Assembly (NCBI GenBank): GCA_905250025.1 | Contig: CAJNOJ010000033.1 | Coordinates: forward strand, 124,001 to 188,000 | Origin: Adineta ricciae | Lineage: Eukaryota; Rotifera; Eurotatoria; Adinetida; Adinetidae | Reading direction: 5' to 3' | DNA: 64,000 nt | Shown: positions 24,040 through 35,647 of the stretch, in pieces | How positions within the stretch are numbered: position 1 is the stretch's first letter | How the letters are laid out: each line of letters begins with the position of its first letter | The notes under the pieces: model-generated | Database searches by the model: none | Told to the model about the DNA's origin: nothing | Seen by the model: the letters and a program-made list of their open reading frames with translations, nothing else | Translations under genes and position numbers: made by a program

Positions 24040-25769
24040 TTGTTTCTTTCTCCGTCACATCTACATTCCAATTGTCAAGTATACGAAAAATTTCCTTTTA
24101 GCTTTTCATTCCCTCTGTCTTTTCTTCGATGCCCATCAGTCTTTCGTTATCTCTCATTTGCCTTGTTTTCTTCTACACCATATACTCTATCCGAATATGT
24201 GTTATGAACAAATACATGAATTATTTCAATTTCATCTTATTATTATTCACCCTAGTTGTTCTTTTCTCGTCTGTGCTTGGGTTTTCATCAATGCATTTGT
24301 TTTTTCTTCGTTCTAATTCTCAAATGAACTCATGCGCACGTGTGTATAGTTGCTTTTCTGTCTGTTGTTTTTTTTATTACTTGTTACACACAGGAACAAT
24401 TTTATGATCATAAACAAAAAAACCGATACAACTGTCTATGGTGCATCTTGTTTTCGAGATTCTTTGATAATCCGAATGTATACGAGAGAATGTATGCATG
24501 AGACATGATGTGCGGTACGGTGAGGTATTCGCTTCCATGAAAGGCAAGAGAATAATGTGGCAAAATGTTTTTTTTTTCGATAAACGATCATGTTATTCAA
24601 TTCAGATGAAAACATATGTATATTTCTGACGCTTATCTATCGACACGTTGGTAGCATGTGGTATTGTAAAAGTGGGAATCTATGAAGTTGCGTTCGGATA
24701 GAAGCTGCGAATGAGAAATTATTTTAATCAATATGTATTCTTCGCCAATCCGTGATGTGATCGAATGCATAGCAAGATTAATCAATTCAAAAAGTAAAAA
24801 CTTATGCATATCATTTTGATGACTGATCGGAAACTTATAACGATTTTTCTCAAAAATTTGAAATTATTCGTTGTGAATATTCCTTATTGTTGTCAGTTCG
24901 TACATTGAATTTTTCAATCGAAAATCCTTTCTTTGCTTTGTCATTTTCTGTCCGATGTTCCAATAGACACGAACAAATACGTGTTCGTGTCGTATGCGGC
25001 TTAGGACAGTCAGAAAAAGGAAGCAAACTTGAGCGATCAACTCCCTTGTTCACGATATATTCAACGAGAATGCCAGAATTATTGTATATTGCCAGGTATA
25101 TGATAAACGCAAGATGAAAGTACAACGTGCGCAGTAAAGCATGATGTTAGGCAGCTGGCTGCGTACGAAGATACTCGAAAAGTAAATTTGAATAGCAAAA
25201 GAACCAGGCCTTGCCATTTTGAAAACTCCAAAGAATTTACTTAGCAAAGAGCACAGATGTGTTCATATTTCGTTTTTCCTCAAAAATCCGAACTTCTTGA
25301 ATCGATTAGACTGTGCTTTGTTCATTCAAGATGATTCAGACGTCTCCTATTATATATTAGTATGAACTATGAGCCTTTTCTTGGTTTCCATACAGAAATA
25401 TTTCTTTTGCTACTAGTTTGGTAGAACGAAAGCTGTAAAATACTTCTTTTATGTTTTAGATGTGTAAGAACTGAGATAAAATGGTATTGATTTTTACAAA
25501 ACAAGAACGTTTTCTTTTGAGAGACCGACAGGTATACGCATGATATCGTTTGTTTCGTCAAAGCATACTTCTGACAACAAAATTTTTGGAAAACATAGAG
25601 TAACACTATTACACGTATTCAGAGATCACACGCGGATGCGTGTAACACGTTTCGATTCCTTGTCTACAATTATCTACTCACTTTCTTACGTGACTACTTC
25701 CCTCTTACATCAGTGTTTTCTGTCTTTGGCGCATGAACTATTTTGGCTTTATGAAACACACTTCTCAAT
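24040..25769. other. Intergenic region
   Basis: No exon recognised. Hydrophobic open frames (for example 24129-24407) come from T-rich sequence. Confidence 0.45.
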
Positions 25770-26175
25770 CGTTGCACTTTGTACTTTTATGTTTTTTTTC
25801 TAATGATTGGAGATCAGTGATCGTCCAGTGTTGAGGTGTATACAGCTCATTGACGATCGATGAAATGCAATACGTACACTCGTATGTAAATAGAGGGACG
25901 AAAATAAATCGAACTGATAGTTTTCATGAAATTTCCTTTCATACTTTCCTCACGGACGCATAAGGCGACAAATAAGAAAACATGAGATGTTAACTGTAAC
26001 ATGCATGAATACCTTTCAAGTATTACTGATCACGTTTTAAAATGTCATATTGTGTTGCCTATCAAGTATTATATGGTAAAATACTTTCTCGATGGGTTAA
26101 TAAATGTCAACGTTATTAGATAAAAATACGGAAAATATTGCTGCTCGAGGGCGATATAGATTTATCGACTTGTTG

Positions 26176-26183
26176 TATATAAA
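26176..26183 (+). promoter_or_regulatory. TATA box of secreted precursor copy A
   Basis: TATATAAA lies 58 bases before the ATG at 26241. It is preserved at the same spacing in copy B. Confidence 0.6.
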
Positions 26184-26240
26184 TGCAAGACAGATAATGG
26201 TTTTTCATTTATTGAACTTGATTGCATATCAGCGTCCAGC

Positions 26241-26630
26241 ATGCAGTTTGTTTACGGCTCAATCGCTCTCTTATGCGTCTGTGTCCTGACCTTCAACAGC
26301 GTTGATGCTCGCTCGATGGGAGCGTACGCTGATAATGATGAGAGCAGTGAAATGGAGAGACATGATCTATACGAAGCTCTGACTGATGCTCTTCTTGCTA
26401 GAAGCTCAAGACATTTCCTGAAGGGTGGAGCTCGCAAACGCCAAGGAGGTAGTGGTTCCGGCAGTGGCTCCGGCAGTGGTTCTGGCTATCTTAGTGGTCT
26501 TCTTGGTGGTTCTGGCAGTGGCTTCAGTAAACGTCGTCATTTTAATCCAGTTGCCAATTATAAACGCCAAAAACAATATTACCATAAACGAAATTACGAC
26601 GGAGGATATAACGGTGATCTCGAAGATTAG
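26241..26630 (+). CDS. Secreted Ser-Gly-rich precursor with dibasic sites, copy A
   Basis: Intronless, 129 aa. An N-terminal signal peptide (about residues 1-23, ending near SVDA) is followed by an acidic helical region (DNDESSEMER..), then ARKR, a short Gly-Ser tract (GSGSGSGSGSG), and a C-terminal part with SKRR, YKR and HKR spaced like prohormone-convertase sites. The tail is acidic (NYDGGYNGDLED). It could be a peptide precursor, or a small proteoglycan core because SG dipeptides near acidic residues are glycosaminoglycan attachment sites. No known family recognised. Its own TATA box and poly(A) signal suggest it is expressed. Confidence 0.75.
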   Translation: MQFVYGSIALLCVCVLTFNSVDARSMGAYADNDESSEMERHDLYEALTDALLARSSRHFLKGGARKRQGGSGSGSGSGSGSGYLSGLLGGSGSGFSKRRHFNPVANYKRQKQYYHKRNYDGGYNGDLED

Positions 26631-26814
26631 ATTGATCAAGTCTCAATATCATTCAAACAATAACATTCATTGTTCCAACGTTTTTCTATTTTTCATAATC
26701 ATAGTACCCTCACCCTTTTCATTCTTTCATTTTCATTCATTATACTATTTGACATCGCGTAACAATAATCTCGCTTATCGTACATAATCTCTACTCATAT
26801 AAACAGTACATTTC

Positions 26815-26820
26815 AATAAA
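26815..26820 (+). terminator. Poly(A) signal, precursor copy A
   Basis: AATAAA about 185 bases after the stop codon, conserved in copy B. Confidence 0.6.
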
Positions 26821-27365
26821 AGTAAAATTAACGTCCAGAGACATCGAACAAGGATAGATTTAGATGTATATTCATTTTTAGCTTTTCAAGAGTGTATATA
26901 ACTGTTGAGTGGAAAACAGTTTCTAAGCGGTGCGTCAGACGACTGCTTGACGTTTGAGTATTTGTTGACGCTTTATAAATATCATCAGTTTTGAATATAA
27001 TCAGAATCTTATTCTGTGTATATGAGGAACAGATCACTATGAAACGTAAGCATCTAACGATTGTATAACGTAACATTGTTAAAATGCATTAATAGATAAT
27101 TGTATAAATAATGTAGAAACGATAATACATAATGAATGTGCTGGTGTACCATCCTGATATATTGTACATATACAGTTTATGATGAAATTAAAGAAGAAAA
27201 TTCGTTTAGTAATCCTTTCATATTGAAATAAATGTATGATTTATCAATCAATGGTATTAGTGATGAAAGAAATACCGTACTTTCTTCATCAGTCAAACAT
27301 TTGAATCCAGTTTCATTGTGCCTATTTCGTCCCAGTCCTACATTAGCTGATATTTTGAAATGATT

Positions 27366-27782
27366 TTATTGTGTAATAAAATCTAGTACATCATTATCAT
27401 TGTAATTAACTTTAACAAGCTGATCAGTATCATCATTAATATAAAAATTGTCTTCAAAACAATGAAAATCTGACGAGATGGTATTTGTAGATGATGTTAT
27501 ACCAAATAATTCGAACATAGCACCAATGCTACATAGAGACATTCGTTTACATATGTCAATTGAGAAAGTATTCGAACAAAAATCATTTCAAGGAACAAAC
27601 GTGTGAAGAATAACTCGTCGATATTCAGATAGATAAGATCCAACATACTGAAGTAAAATTTCTTTTTCTTTATCTACAATGATGTTGGTTTTGAGTAAAT
27701 CCATTGCTTGTGAATAGTTAACTGATATGTTTACATAAACAGCTAGCAAATACAGAATAAATTTTCCAATAAGATATAGCAT
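27366..27782 (-). CDS. Possible small secreted protein, unrecognised
   Basis: ATG at 27782 opens a hydrophobic N-terminus resembling a signal peptide (MLYLIGKFILYLLAVYV). A donor gtatgt after 27649 and an acceptor tatgtag before 27528 join two exons in phase. The result is 98 aa ending in an Asp/Asn-rich tail (NDDTDQLVKVNYNDNDVLDF) at the stop 27366-27368. The splice sites were chosen partly because they keep the frame, so this is a weak model. Confidence 0.3.
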
Positions 27783-28816
27783 ACTTGAAGAAGAAAGAAG
27801 AATAATGTAACACCTTGCTAAATCTATGATGCATCTGATGAAAATACGAAGAATTGTTGTTGTGGATAATAGGCAGGAGTATATGTTTTTTTTAATAAAT
27901 CCATTAACTTGTATGTGTACATTTAGATATCTGTAGAAAAATCAATGACACGATAGACAATACCATTGATAAATCAGAGAGGACTAAAAATATGATATAC
28001 GATCGGTTACAGAGGTGAGCCAATTTTGTGTTATGCGGTATACATCAATACACAATTATTCAGTCAAAGTGGGACTTTGCAGGATAGAAAATTGAAAATG
28101 ACTTATTTTGTTATTGAGTAGAATTATTTCTAAAGAAAAATGTCGACGCCAAACAGTGTGTTTTTGAACTTGGAAATCTTTTTTCTGTCTTGCATGTTAC
28201 GTCAGATGATGAAGTTTCCAAAACATGTCATTGCAGAGGGATCGATAGTCATTTTCCAAATCACAGAAAGACATCTAAAATAATCCGATGGCTTCTCGTC
28301 TATCCGGTATAGATCCGATTGAACGTGTTACTTATCTAGACAAGTAGTACTTTATCTTAGCGTCACAATCATCCAATCTTGTGAGAACCTGCATTAGTTG
28401 CTCTCACTAAATACCATCAACTTATAGGGTTATACACACAAGTAACCACTTTGCCTGCGCCATAAAAAAATAACACCAAGAAACATTGAAAAAGCTACTT
28501 TCAACACTAATAGCCGAAGCAACAATGGCTCCGATTGCCATTATACGACTTGAAGTCTCTTATAAAGATCATCATTGTGAAAATTTTCAAAAAATAAAAG
28601 TATATTTTTCCAATGACCTTCCAAAAACGAAATCATCGAAAATTGCTTTGAGCGTCTCCTCATAGATAATCATACAAAATTCTACCAATCGAATCAGATT
28701 ATGCAACTTTTCAGCGTGTGTAGAGGACTAATCAAGAGAGTATCATCCGTACATGGTATCTCATTTTTCCTTTTCATCAATAATCGAAAATACGTCATGA
28801 ATATTACTCTACAATC
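27783..28816. other. Intergenic region
   Basis: No supported exon. Short open frames only. Confidence 0.4.
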
Positions 28817-29231
28817 ATTGTACCTTGCACTTTTATGGTTTTTTAACGGTAGCAAATCAACAATCATCCAGTGTTGAGGTGTATACAGCTCATTGACGAT
28901 CAATGAAATATAATATATACAATTTATGCATATAGAAGAAAAGTAAACAAGAACGAAAATAAATCGAACTAGTAATATTCATATAGTTTCCTTCTCAACC
29001 TTCGTTATCGATGGATGAGTTGACGAATAAGAAAAAGTGAAATATTAGACAGAGCATGCATGAATAACTTTCATATATTATTGATCACGTATTAAAATGT
29101 CATATTGTGTTGCCTATCAAGTATTATATGGTAAAATACTTGTTTCGATTGGTTAATAACCTTCAACGTTATTAGATAAAAATACCGAAAATATTGATGC
29201 GCGGGGGCGATATAGATATGTCGACTTGTTG

Positions 29232-29239
29232 TATATAAA
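29232..29239 (+). promoter_or_regulatory. TATA box of secreted precursor copy B
   Basis: TATATAAA 58 bases before the ATG at 29297, same spacing as in copy A. Confidence 0.6.
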
Positions 29240-29296
29240 TGCAAGACAGATAATGGTTTTTCATTTATTGAACTTGATTGCATATCAGCGTCCAGC

Positions 29297-29842
29297 ATGC
29301 AGTTTGTTTACGGCTCAATCGCTCTCTTATGCGTCTGTGTCCTGACCTTCAACAGCGTTGATGCTCGCTCGATGGGAGCGTACGTTGATAATGATGAGAG
29401 CAGTGAAATGGAGAGACGTGACCTATACGAAGCTCTGACTGATGCTCTTCTTGCTAGAAGCTCAAGACATTTCCTGAAGAGTGGAGCTCGCAAGCGCCAA
29501 GGAGGTAGTGGTTCCGGCAGCGGTTCTGGCGATCTTGGCAGCGGTTCTGGCAATCTTGGCAGCGGTTCTGGCAATCTTGGCAGCGGTTCTGGCAATCTTG
29601 GCAGCGGTTCCGGCGATCTTGGCAGCGGTTTCGGCGATCTTGGCAGCGGTTTCGGCGATCTTGGCAGTCTTTTTGGTGGTTATAGCAGTGGATGGGAGAT
29701 GCTGGCTAGTCTTCTTGGTGGTTCTGGCAGTGGCTTCAGTAAACGTCGTCATTTTAATCCAGTTGCCAATTATAAACGCCAAAAACAATATTATCATAAA
29801 CGAAATTACGACGGAGGATATAACGGTGATCTCGAAGATTAG
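29297..29842 (+). CDS. Secreted Ser-Gly-repeat precursor with dibasic sites, copy B
   Basis: Intronless, 181 aa. Signal peptide, acidic region and C-terminus are nearly identical to copy A. The centre is expanded by seven 7-residue units (GSGSGDL, GSGSGNL, GSGFGDL variants), followed by LFGGYSSGWEML, which copy A lacks. Dibasic sites ARKR, SKRR, YKR and HKR are kept. The acidic Asp in many SGD units fits glycosaminoglycan attachment. The alternative is a structural or processed peptide. The strict conservation of the ends contrasts with the free change in the middle. Confidence 0.78.
   Translation: MQFVYGSIALLCVCVLTFNSVDARSMGAYVDNDESSEMERRDLYEALTDALLARSSRHFLKSGARKRQGGSGSGSGSGDLGSGSGNLGSGSGNLGSGSGNLGSGSGDLGSGFGDLGSGFGDLGSLFGGYSSGWEMLASLLGGSGSGFSKRRHFNPVANYKRQKQYYHKRNYDGGYNGDLED
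29516..29662 (+). repeat. Coding minisatellite, 7 x 21 bp
   Basis: Seven tandem 21-base units, each encoding G-S-G-(S/F)-G-(D/N)-L. The unit is a multiple of three, so copy-number change keeps the frame. Confidence 0.9.
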
Positions 29843-30026
29843 ATTGATCAAGTCTCAATATCATTCAAACAATAACATTCATTGTTCCAACGTTTTTCTA
29901 TTTTTCACAATCATAGTACCCTCACCCTTTTCATTCTTTCATTTTCATTCATTATACTATTTGACATCGCGTAACAATAATCTCACTTATCGTACATAAT
30001 CTCTACTCATATAAACAGTATATTTC

Positions 30027-30032
30027 AATAAA
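30027..30032 (+). terminator. Poly(A) signal, precursor copy B
   Basis: AATAAA about 185 bases after the stop, as in copy A. The next gene is convergent and ends at 30348. Confidence 0.6.
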
Positions 30033-30347
30033 AGTAAAATTAGCGTCCATAGGCAAAATCATCTCTAATGCTTTGTCTTATTTGATTTCAGTTGTTTCAT
30101 TCTTTCACAAACTTTCCTTCGCAGCGAAATGCGTACTTACTTGTGGATGCTCTTTTATTTCGTTCGAAGATAGAAAAAATAATTTCATATGCGCGTGACT
30201 TTAGCCTGTTCGTTTTCTGAGATATTGATTGATGATACTACATGCTATATTTATGTTTATTTTATTGATGATATGCACAACTACACTATCGAAACTACGA
30301 AAAGAATAATACACACACACGCACGCAGAAGAATTATTAAAGAATTA

Positions 30348-33300
30348 TTACCAAGCAATGTGTTCTAACCAACAGCCAGGATTTCGTCGAATGTACAATT
30401 TTCTTAATTCGTCAATAATAAACATGAATGTGCCAAAGCCAAGTGCAGGCAAAACATAAAGTATTGGTACTCGTTCAGTTTTAAATTGATGTTGCATAAA
30501 TGGCACTTGTGTAATCAAAATACAAGTTAATGTTGATGCAATAATTCCAACAATTAACCATAGATTTCGACTATGACGAGACCAAAACGGATTGTGCGTA
30601 AAAAACGATGCATAACGTGTACGTGTTGTCAATAAGTTAAAACATTGCATAATGCATAAAGCCACATAATAAATACATTGGCCTGTTTGATTGATTGTCG
30701 TTAACTGTTTTTGCTTTTCTGGCGAGAATTGTTCTTCAAAGTGATTGAATTTAAAAAATATCATTGACAATGGAATACCATTTGCTTGATACCACCAAAA
30801 GAAGCAAAAAAAGGAAGTGAAACATTCGATATTACCAATGATTATATAAGCATGAAAGAGTAGTTTTAAGTTTAATATATGTGATTTATTTCGAATCGCT
30901 GGTGGACGACGCATAATATCTTTCTCTGCTTTTTCCGATACCATTGCCAATGACATAAACACATCTAGAAGAAGAGAAAAATAGAAATCCATCGATTCGA
31001 CTTATACAGTACCGTTCATCATGCAAAATATAGTTGCTTGAAAAGCCGATAATGCTAACGGAATACCGAGCCATGTGTTAAAGAAAACAGGCCAAATCTC
31101 CGACCAAGAACCTACAATACAATACAATACAACAAGAACAGTAAATCAAATATGCTTGCTCTAATGTCTTGTATAAGCTAAAGATTGCTTACCTCCTGGT
31201 AGTAAATAAATGGCCACTTTCTTCAAATTGTCGCTCAATAATCGACCTGTCTCGATGGCTTTGATGATTGATGAAAAGTTATTGTCCATCAAGACCATAT
31301 CACCTGCTTCTTTTGCAATATCTGAACCAGATTGCATAGCAACACCAAGATCAGCACGTTTCAATGCTGGTGCATCATTAGTTCCATCACCTGTGACAGC
31401 AACAATTTCTCCACGTCTCTGACATTCCATAACGATGCGCAACTTATGCTCAGGTGATGTTCGTGCGAATATCAATTCTTGGTGCGACAATACCCATGTC
31501 CACATATATTCATCCACTATGTAATGAAAGATGGGTATAAAATTTTAGATAGAGAAAAGAAACTAATGTTGGCTATGAACATACTGTAAGCAATATCACT
31601 TCCTTTGACGACCATCGCATACGGAATGAGAACTTGTTTTACATCTCGTTCTGTTGTTGATTTCGGATCCGAAAAGTAGAAATTGATATATTCCCATGCA
31701 CGTTTTATCCACGACGCAGGTGTTCGATTTTCTTCGTCATTAGTCAAACGTATTTTTGTTGACTTTTTCTTGCTTTCTTCCAACCGATTTACTGTTCCTA
31801 ATATATGTGTTTCCAGTAAGTTTCCATTTCGAAGTAACTGCACAATTGGTCGACCACTTGGCATATCAATGCCCACTAATTGAACTGTATCAACACCATT
31901 CGTCTGATAGATTTCTGAAGTTAAAATATTCACTTGTTTGCCGATTGCAATTGATGTTGTTGGATGATCACCTGTCACCATTGCGATACGAATCTTAGCT
32001 TGTCGAGCTTTGAGAACTGCATCTGGTACTTCCTCTCTTGGTGGATCAAGCAAACAGAAAAGACCAATGAATGTATAACCATCTTTTGGTAGGCCATTGT
32101 ATGGATCATCCGATGGCGCATTCGTTAACATTTGATCCAAGACATTCTTGTCAACTTGTTGTTGAAGCATGGCGATTATCCGATAACCATCTCTACCCAT
32201 TTCTTCCTGACGTTGAATGATTTGTTGACGAATATCATCTGTTAACGATTTGATATCACCTGTACTTGTTTTATATGTTAAGCACTTGTCAGGTGTTAAG
32301 ACAACATCAGTTGCACCTTTTAATGTGATTAAAATGTCGTTCGATTTGTTATTCAATATCGACTGATGTTTAGATGGTGACATCTGATTAGCAACAATCA
32401 TAAATTTATTCGAGGAATTAAATGGTAAACAATGAACTCGACGGTAACGTTGTCGAATATGCTCAACATCAACGCTAAATTTTGTTTCGCATACATTATA
32501 GAGCGCGATGTCAGCCGCATCGCCACTCAATGTTAAATGTTGAGCATTTTCTTGCAGACGTTTTTCAGCATTATTACATAGGCATGCACCTAGAACTAAA
32601 TCCCTGTGTGGCGTTGCTTTTGTACGAATTTCATCAATTTCTAATCGTCTCGTTTGCATAGAATCAGTTACATTGATGCTGTCAGCTGGTGTACCTGATC
32701 GAGAGCCTGACGCATTTGATAAATGTCGAACAAGTGTACCAAATACAGATCTCCATTCTCGTTTATCTGTTGTTACGACGGTCGTTATTGGAACTTGATA
32801 TTCACCGTCAGTATCCCAAAGTAAATGTGTACAACTCATTTTATTTTGTGTCAATGTTCCAGTTTTATCTGTACAGATCATCGAAACAGAATTGAATGTT
32901 TCAATTGTTTGGAGACTTTTGACGAGAACTTGTTGAGCTGACATGTATCTCTGCGAGAAAATTAAAAACCTCGAGTTTTTCTTCGCACGTCAAAGTTCAT
33001 ACTACTTACGGCGACAATAACAAGAACCAATGTAACTGCTGATGGCAATCCAACAGGTAGAAATCCAACGATCATTCCAACTGAATTGATAACATTCGAA
33101 TTAAATGAGATATAGTTTGGATAAACTGGATTCAACCAGACAATCCACGATATCCATATGACAATGATTGATATAACAGTACAGCAGAGAACAAATAAGA
33201 TAAATCGATTTACCTCCCGATGTAAACCAGTGATTTCATCCGTATTTGACGAGCGTGTTAATTTACTGACACGGCCTACAAATTGAAACATGAAATAAGA

Positions 33301-34088
33301 AGAAGTACGGTAATCATTGTTGGAATCCTACCTAACACAGTTTGATCGCCTGTAGCAACGACAATGCCTTCACCTCGACCTTCAACAACTAGTGCAGAGT
33401 AGAATACCATATTCGATGTTTCTAAAAGATGCTCATTCGTTGTTTCAAGGGTACATTTAACAGGTTTCGATTCGCCAGTTAACTCTGCATTATTAACTTT
33501 AAGACTATTACACGATATGATCCGACAATCAGCAGGAACTTTATCACCAGTTTGCAACAAAATGATATCACCTGGAACTAAGCCTTCCGTAGGAATGTGT
33601 TGTTCACATCCGTTATTACGACGAACCGTGGTCAATTTTGGTAAAATCTGAGCAAATGAACGAATTATTTTAATTGACTTCATCTTTTGATAAACATTCA
33701 AAACAGCATTGGCAATAATAACAATGCCGAGAACAACACCCAAGCCTAAATTTGTTGTATCTGGATCTGGCCAGCCAAATGGTTCATAAGCGAGAAAAGC
33801 GAAGATCGCAGCAATCCATAACAATGCGTTAAAACCAGTAAATGCTTGAATGAAAAACAATCGTATATATCCCGGCTGTGGAACAGGAGCCGGCTGATTT
33901 AAACCGTATTTTGCTTGCGCTTCATGAACTTGAAGCGTTGTTAAACCAGAACGTACATTATGAAGATTCAGTTGTGAACATAATTCGTCTAACGGCATTT
34001 TGTGCGGCTGACTTAAAGATAAATCACTCACGACTGGTCGTTGTTTTTGCATGTTACTCAGTTGTATCGATATGGTATTCGATGCCAT
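30348..34088 (-). CDS. P-type cation ATPase, divergent Na+/K+-ATPase-like (P2C)
   Basis: Pumps cations across a membrane using ATP. Six exons (34088-33332, 33275-33010, 32950-31585, 31516-31193, 31111-31013, 30964-30348) total 3429 bases and 1142 aa, all in phase. Domains in order: N-terminal cation-ATPase region, actuator with TGES, M3-M4, phosphorylation motif [10 protein letters not shown] (Asp about 369), nucleotide-binding KGA, hinge [11 protein letters not shown], then M5-M10. Overall similarity is to alpha subunits of Na+/K+-ATPase. However, M4 reads LPVGLP where that family has PEGL, so the cation-binding Glu327 position is Val. M6 reads MMND, with one Asp. The Glu of M5 (EIWP) is kept. 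Ion specificity therefore cannot be assumed. Confidence 0.88.
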
Positions 34089-34280
34089 GACTGGAAAACA
34101 AAACTAAAGCAATGGACAGATTTCGTCTTGATAAATACCTGTTTCTGTTGACTTACTGCAAAATTATTAGAAGTGACCAAAAGAATGTCAATTGTCACCC
34201 GGTCAACTGGCGTGTGTATAAACTGACTTCGGTATATAAATATGCACATATATATATATATGCAGGCAGAGACTTTTTCT

Positions 34281-34318
<38 letters not shown>

Positions 34319-35647
34319 TTTGCTATTCTACGTCTCCGACATTTCAATTGTTTAAATAAACACAAAGGAAGAAAATTTACTTCTGTGTTCTCTTCGACTT
34401 TACACTAGTTCAGTTGATTTATTCACATAGTAGTGCCTTTGTACAGTATTCATTATATACAATTGTACATAGAGTTGAAGTAATGAACGATCACATTGAA
34501 ACTTCAGACAGAATAAACAATTCATTTTCTCTTTGATCGTATCCAGTTCTTTATCTTATATAATAAATACAATTATTGTGATGTTGCCCGATGACCATAA
34601 TCAGTACTTCAGGCTCATGAAGTAATGCACATTTACTACCAAGCACAAAAATTCATAAGAATTTTCGAATGTATTTCGCCCATTCGAGATAATATCGCAT
34701 GATCCTGTACCTTAAATAAGATGATTCATCGCGATATATCGTTGACGCGAGTGTGCATCCATTGTTTCTTTCTAACGATTCTTTGTGCACCGATGCCCTT
34801 TATTTCTTCTTCGACTAAGTGTCCTGCCTGGAGGCATATAAGGTATAACGACATATATTCGGATACATTTTGCAGTTGAATTATAAATAGCTATGAACTC
34901 TAACGCTAAATTATATAGGTGTGCTCATTGTTATAGATGAACTTAACTTCTATACATTTTGATATGCGTGGTGCTAAAGGTAAAATGCTTATTGTATAGA
35001 TATGTGGATGTTTTCAGTTGAATCCTGTTGGGATTAATGAGAAACTAAGAAATACACATCGTATTTCATCATAATCTAATTGATTGATTCAATATCATAT
35101 GATATGATGTGGGAGTTCATTGTAGAAACAAGATATTCAGCCGAGAAATATATTCTATCGGTCAAATGCAAAGTTCATATAGTCTTAGTCATACTCTACT
35201 ATTTTATAATAGATTTGTATAATGTAAATCTGCTTCAATTTCTAACTTTTAGTAATGCATATATGCATCAACAGTTCATATCTCATTGAATCGAACCAGA
35301 TAAACGAACGGATAATGAATCGTTGTCGTAGAGTTGAAAAGAAAAGACAACGACATTGCGTTAGCCCAATTTGTTTTCGTATATGATTGTTACTTTAATC
35401 TCTCGGTAAACAAAACAATCTAACATAATTTACCATATTTCTACTACATAACTTTTCGATAATATACATTATTGACAAGGAGGGCGTAGCACGTTAAAAA
35501 CAACCGACGATCGATCACATTTCGTTCACGAAAGGAAAAAGAGAAAAAGTGCATTTGCTTCATTTTTCTCATCTCTCAACGAACAGTGTCGTCATAACGA
35601 AGGACAATCCTACCTAGAATACAACATACTATTTTCACCATAAGATT
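34089..35647. other. Divergent promoter region with (CT)n microsatellite
   Basis: Between the ATPase and the lipid phosphatase, which are transcribed away from each other. A CT repeat spans about 34286-34314. No exon recognised. Confidence 0.5.
34286..34314 (+). repeat. (CT)n microsatellite
   Basis: Uninterrupted CT dinucleotides in the 5' flank of the ATPase gene. Confidence 0.9.

Larger units (their letters stand above)
25770..26836 (+). repeat. Segmental duplication, copy A (about 1.07 kb)
   Basis: The segment matches 28817-30045. It includes the promoter, coding region and 3' UTR of the secreted precursor gene. Similarity starts near a TTGCACTTT..TTTTATG block and ends after AGTAAAATTA(A/G)CGTCCA just past the poly(A) signal. 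The 5' third has diverged more than the gene itself. Confidence 0.8.
28817..30045 (+). repeat. Segmental duplication, copy B (about 1.23 kb)
   Basis: Direct-repeat partner of 25770-26836. Most of the extra length is accounted for by the 21-bp repeat expansion inside the coding region. Confidence 0.8.

Noticed and set aside
26406-26639. Antisense and shifted frames over the Ser-Gly genes (also at 29462-29999)
   Set aside because: Repeat-derived shadows. The signal peptide, TATA box and shared ends all fit the sense frame starting at 26241 and 29297.
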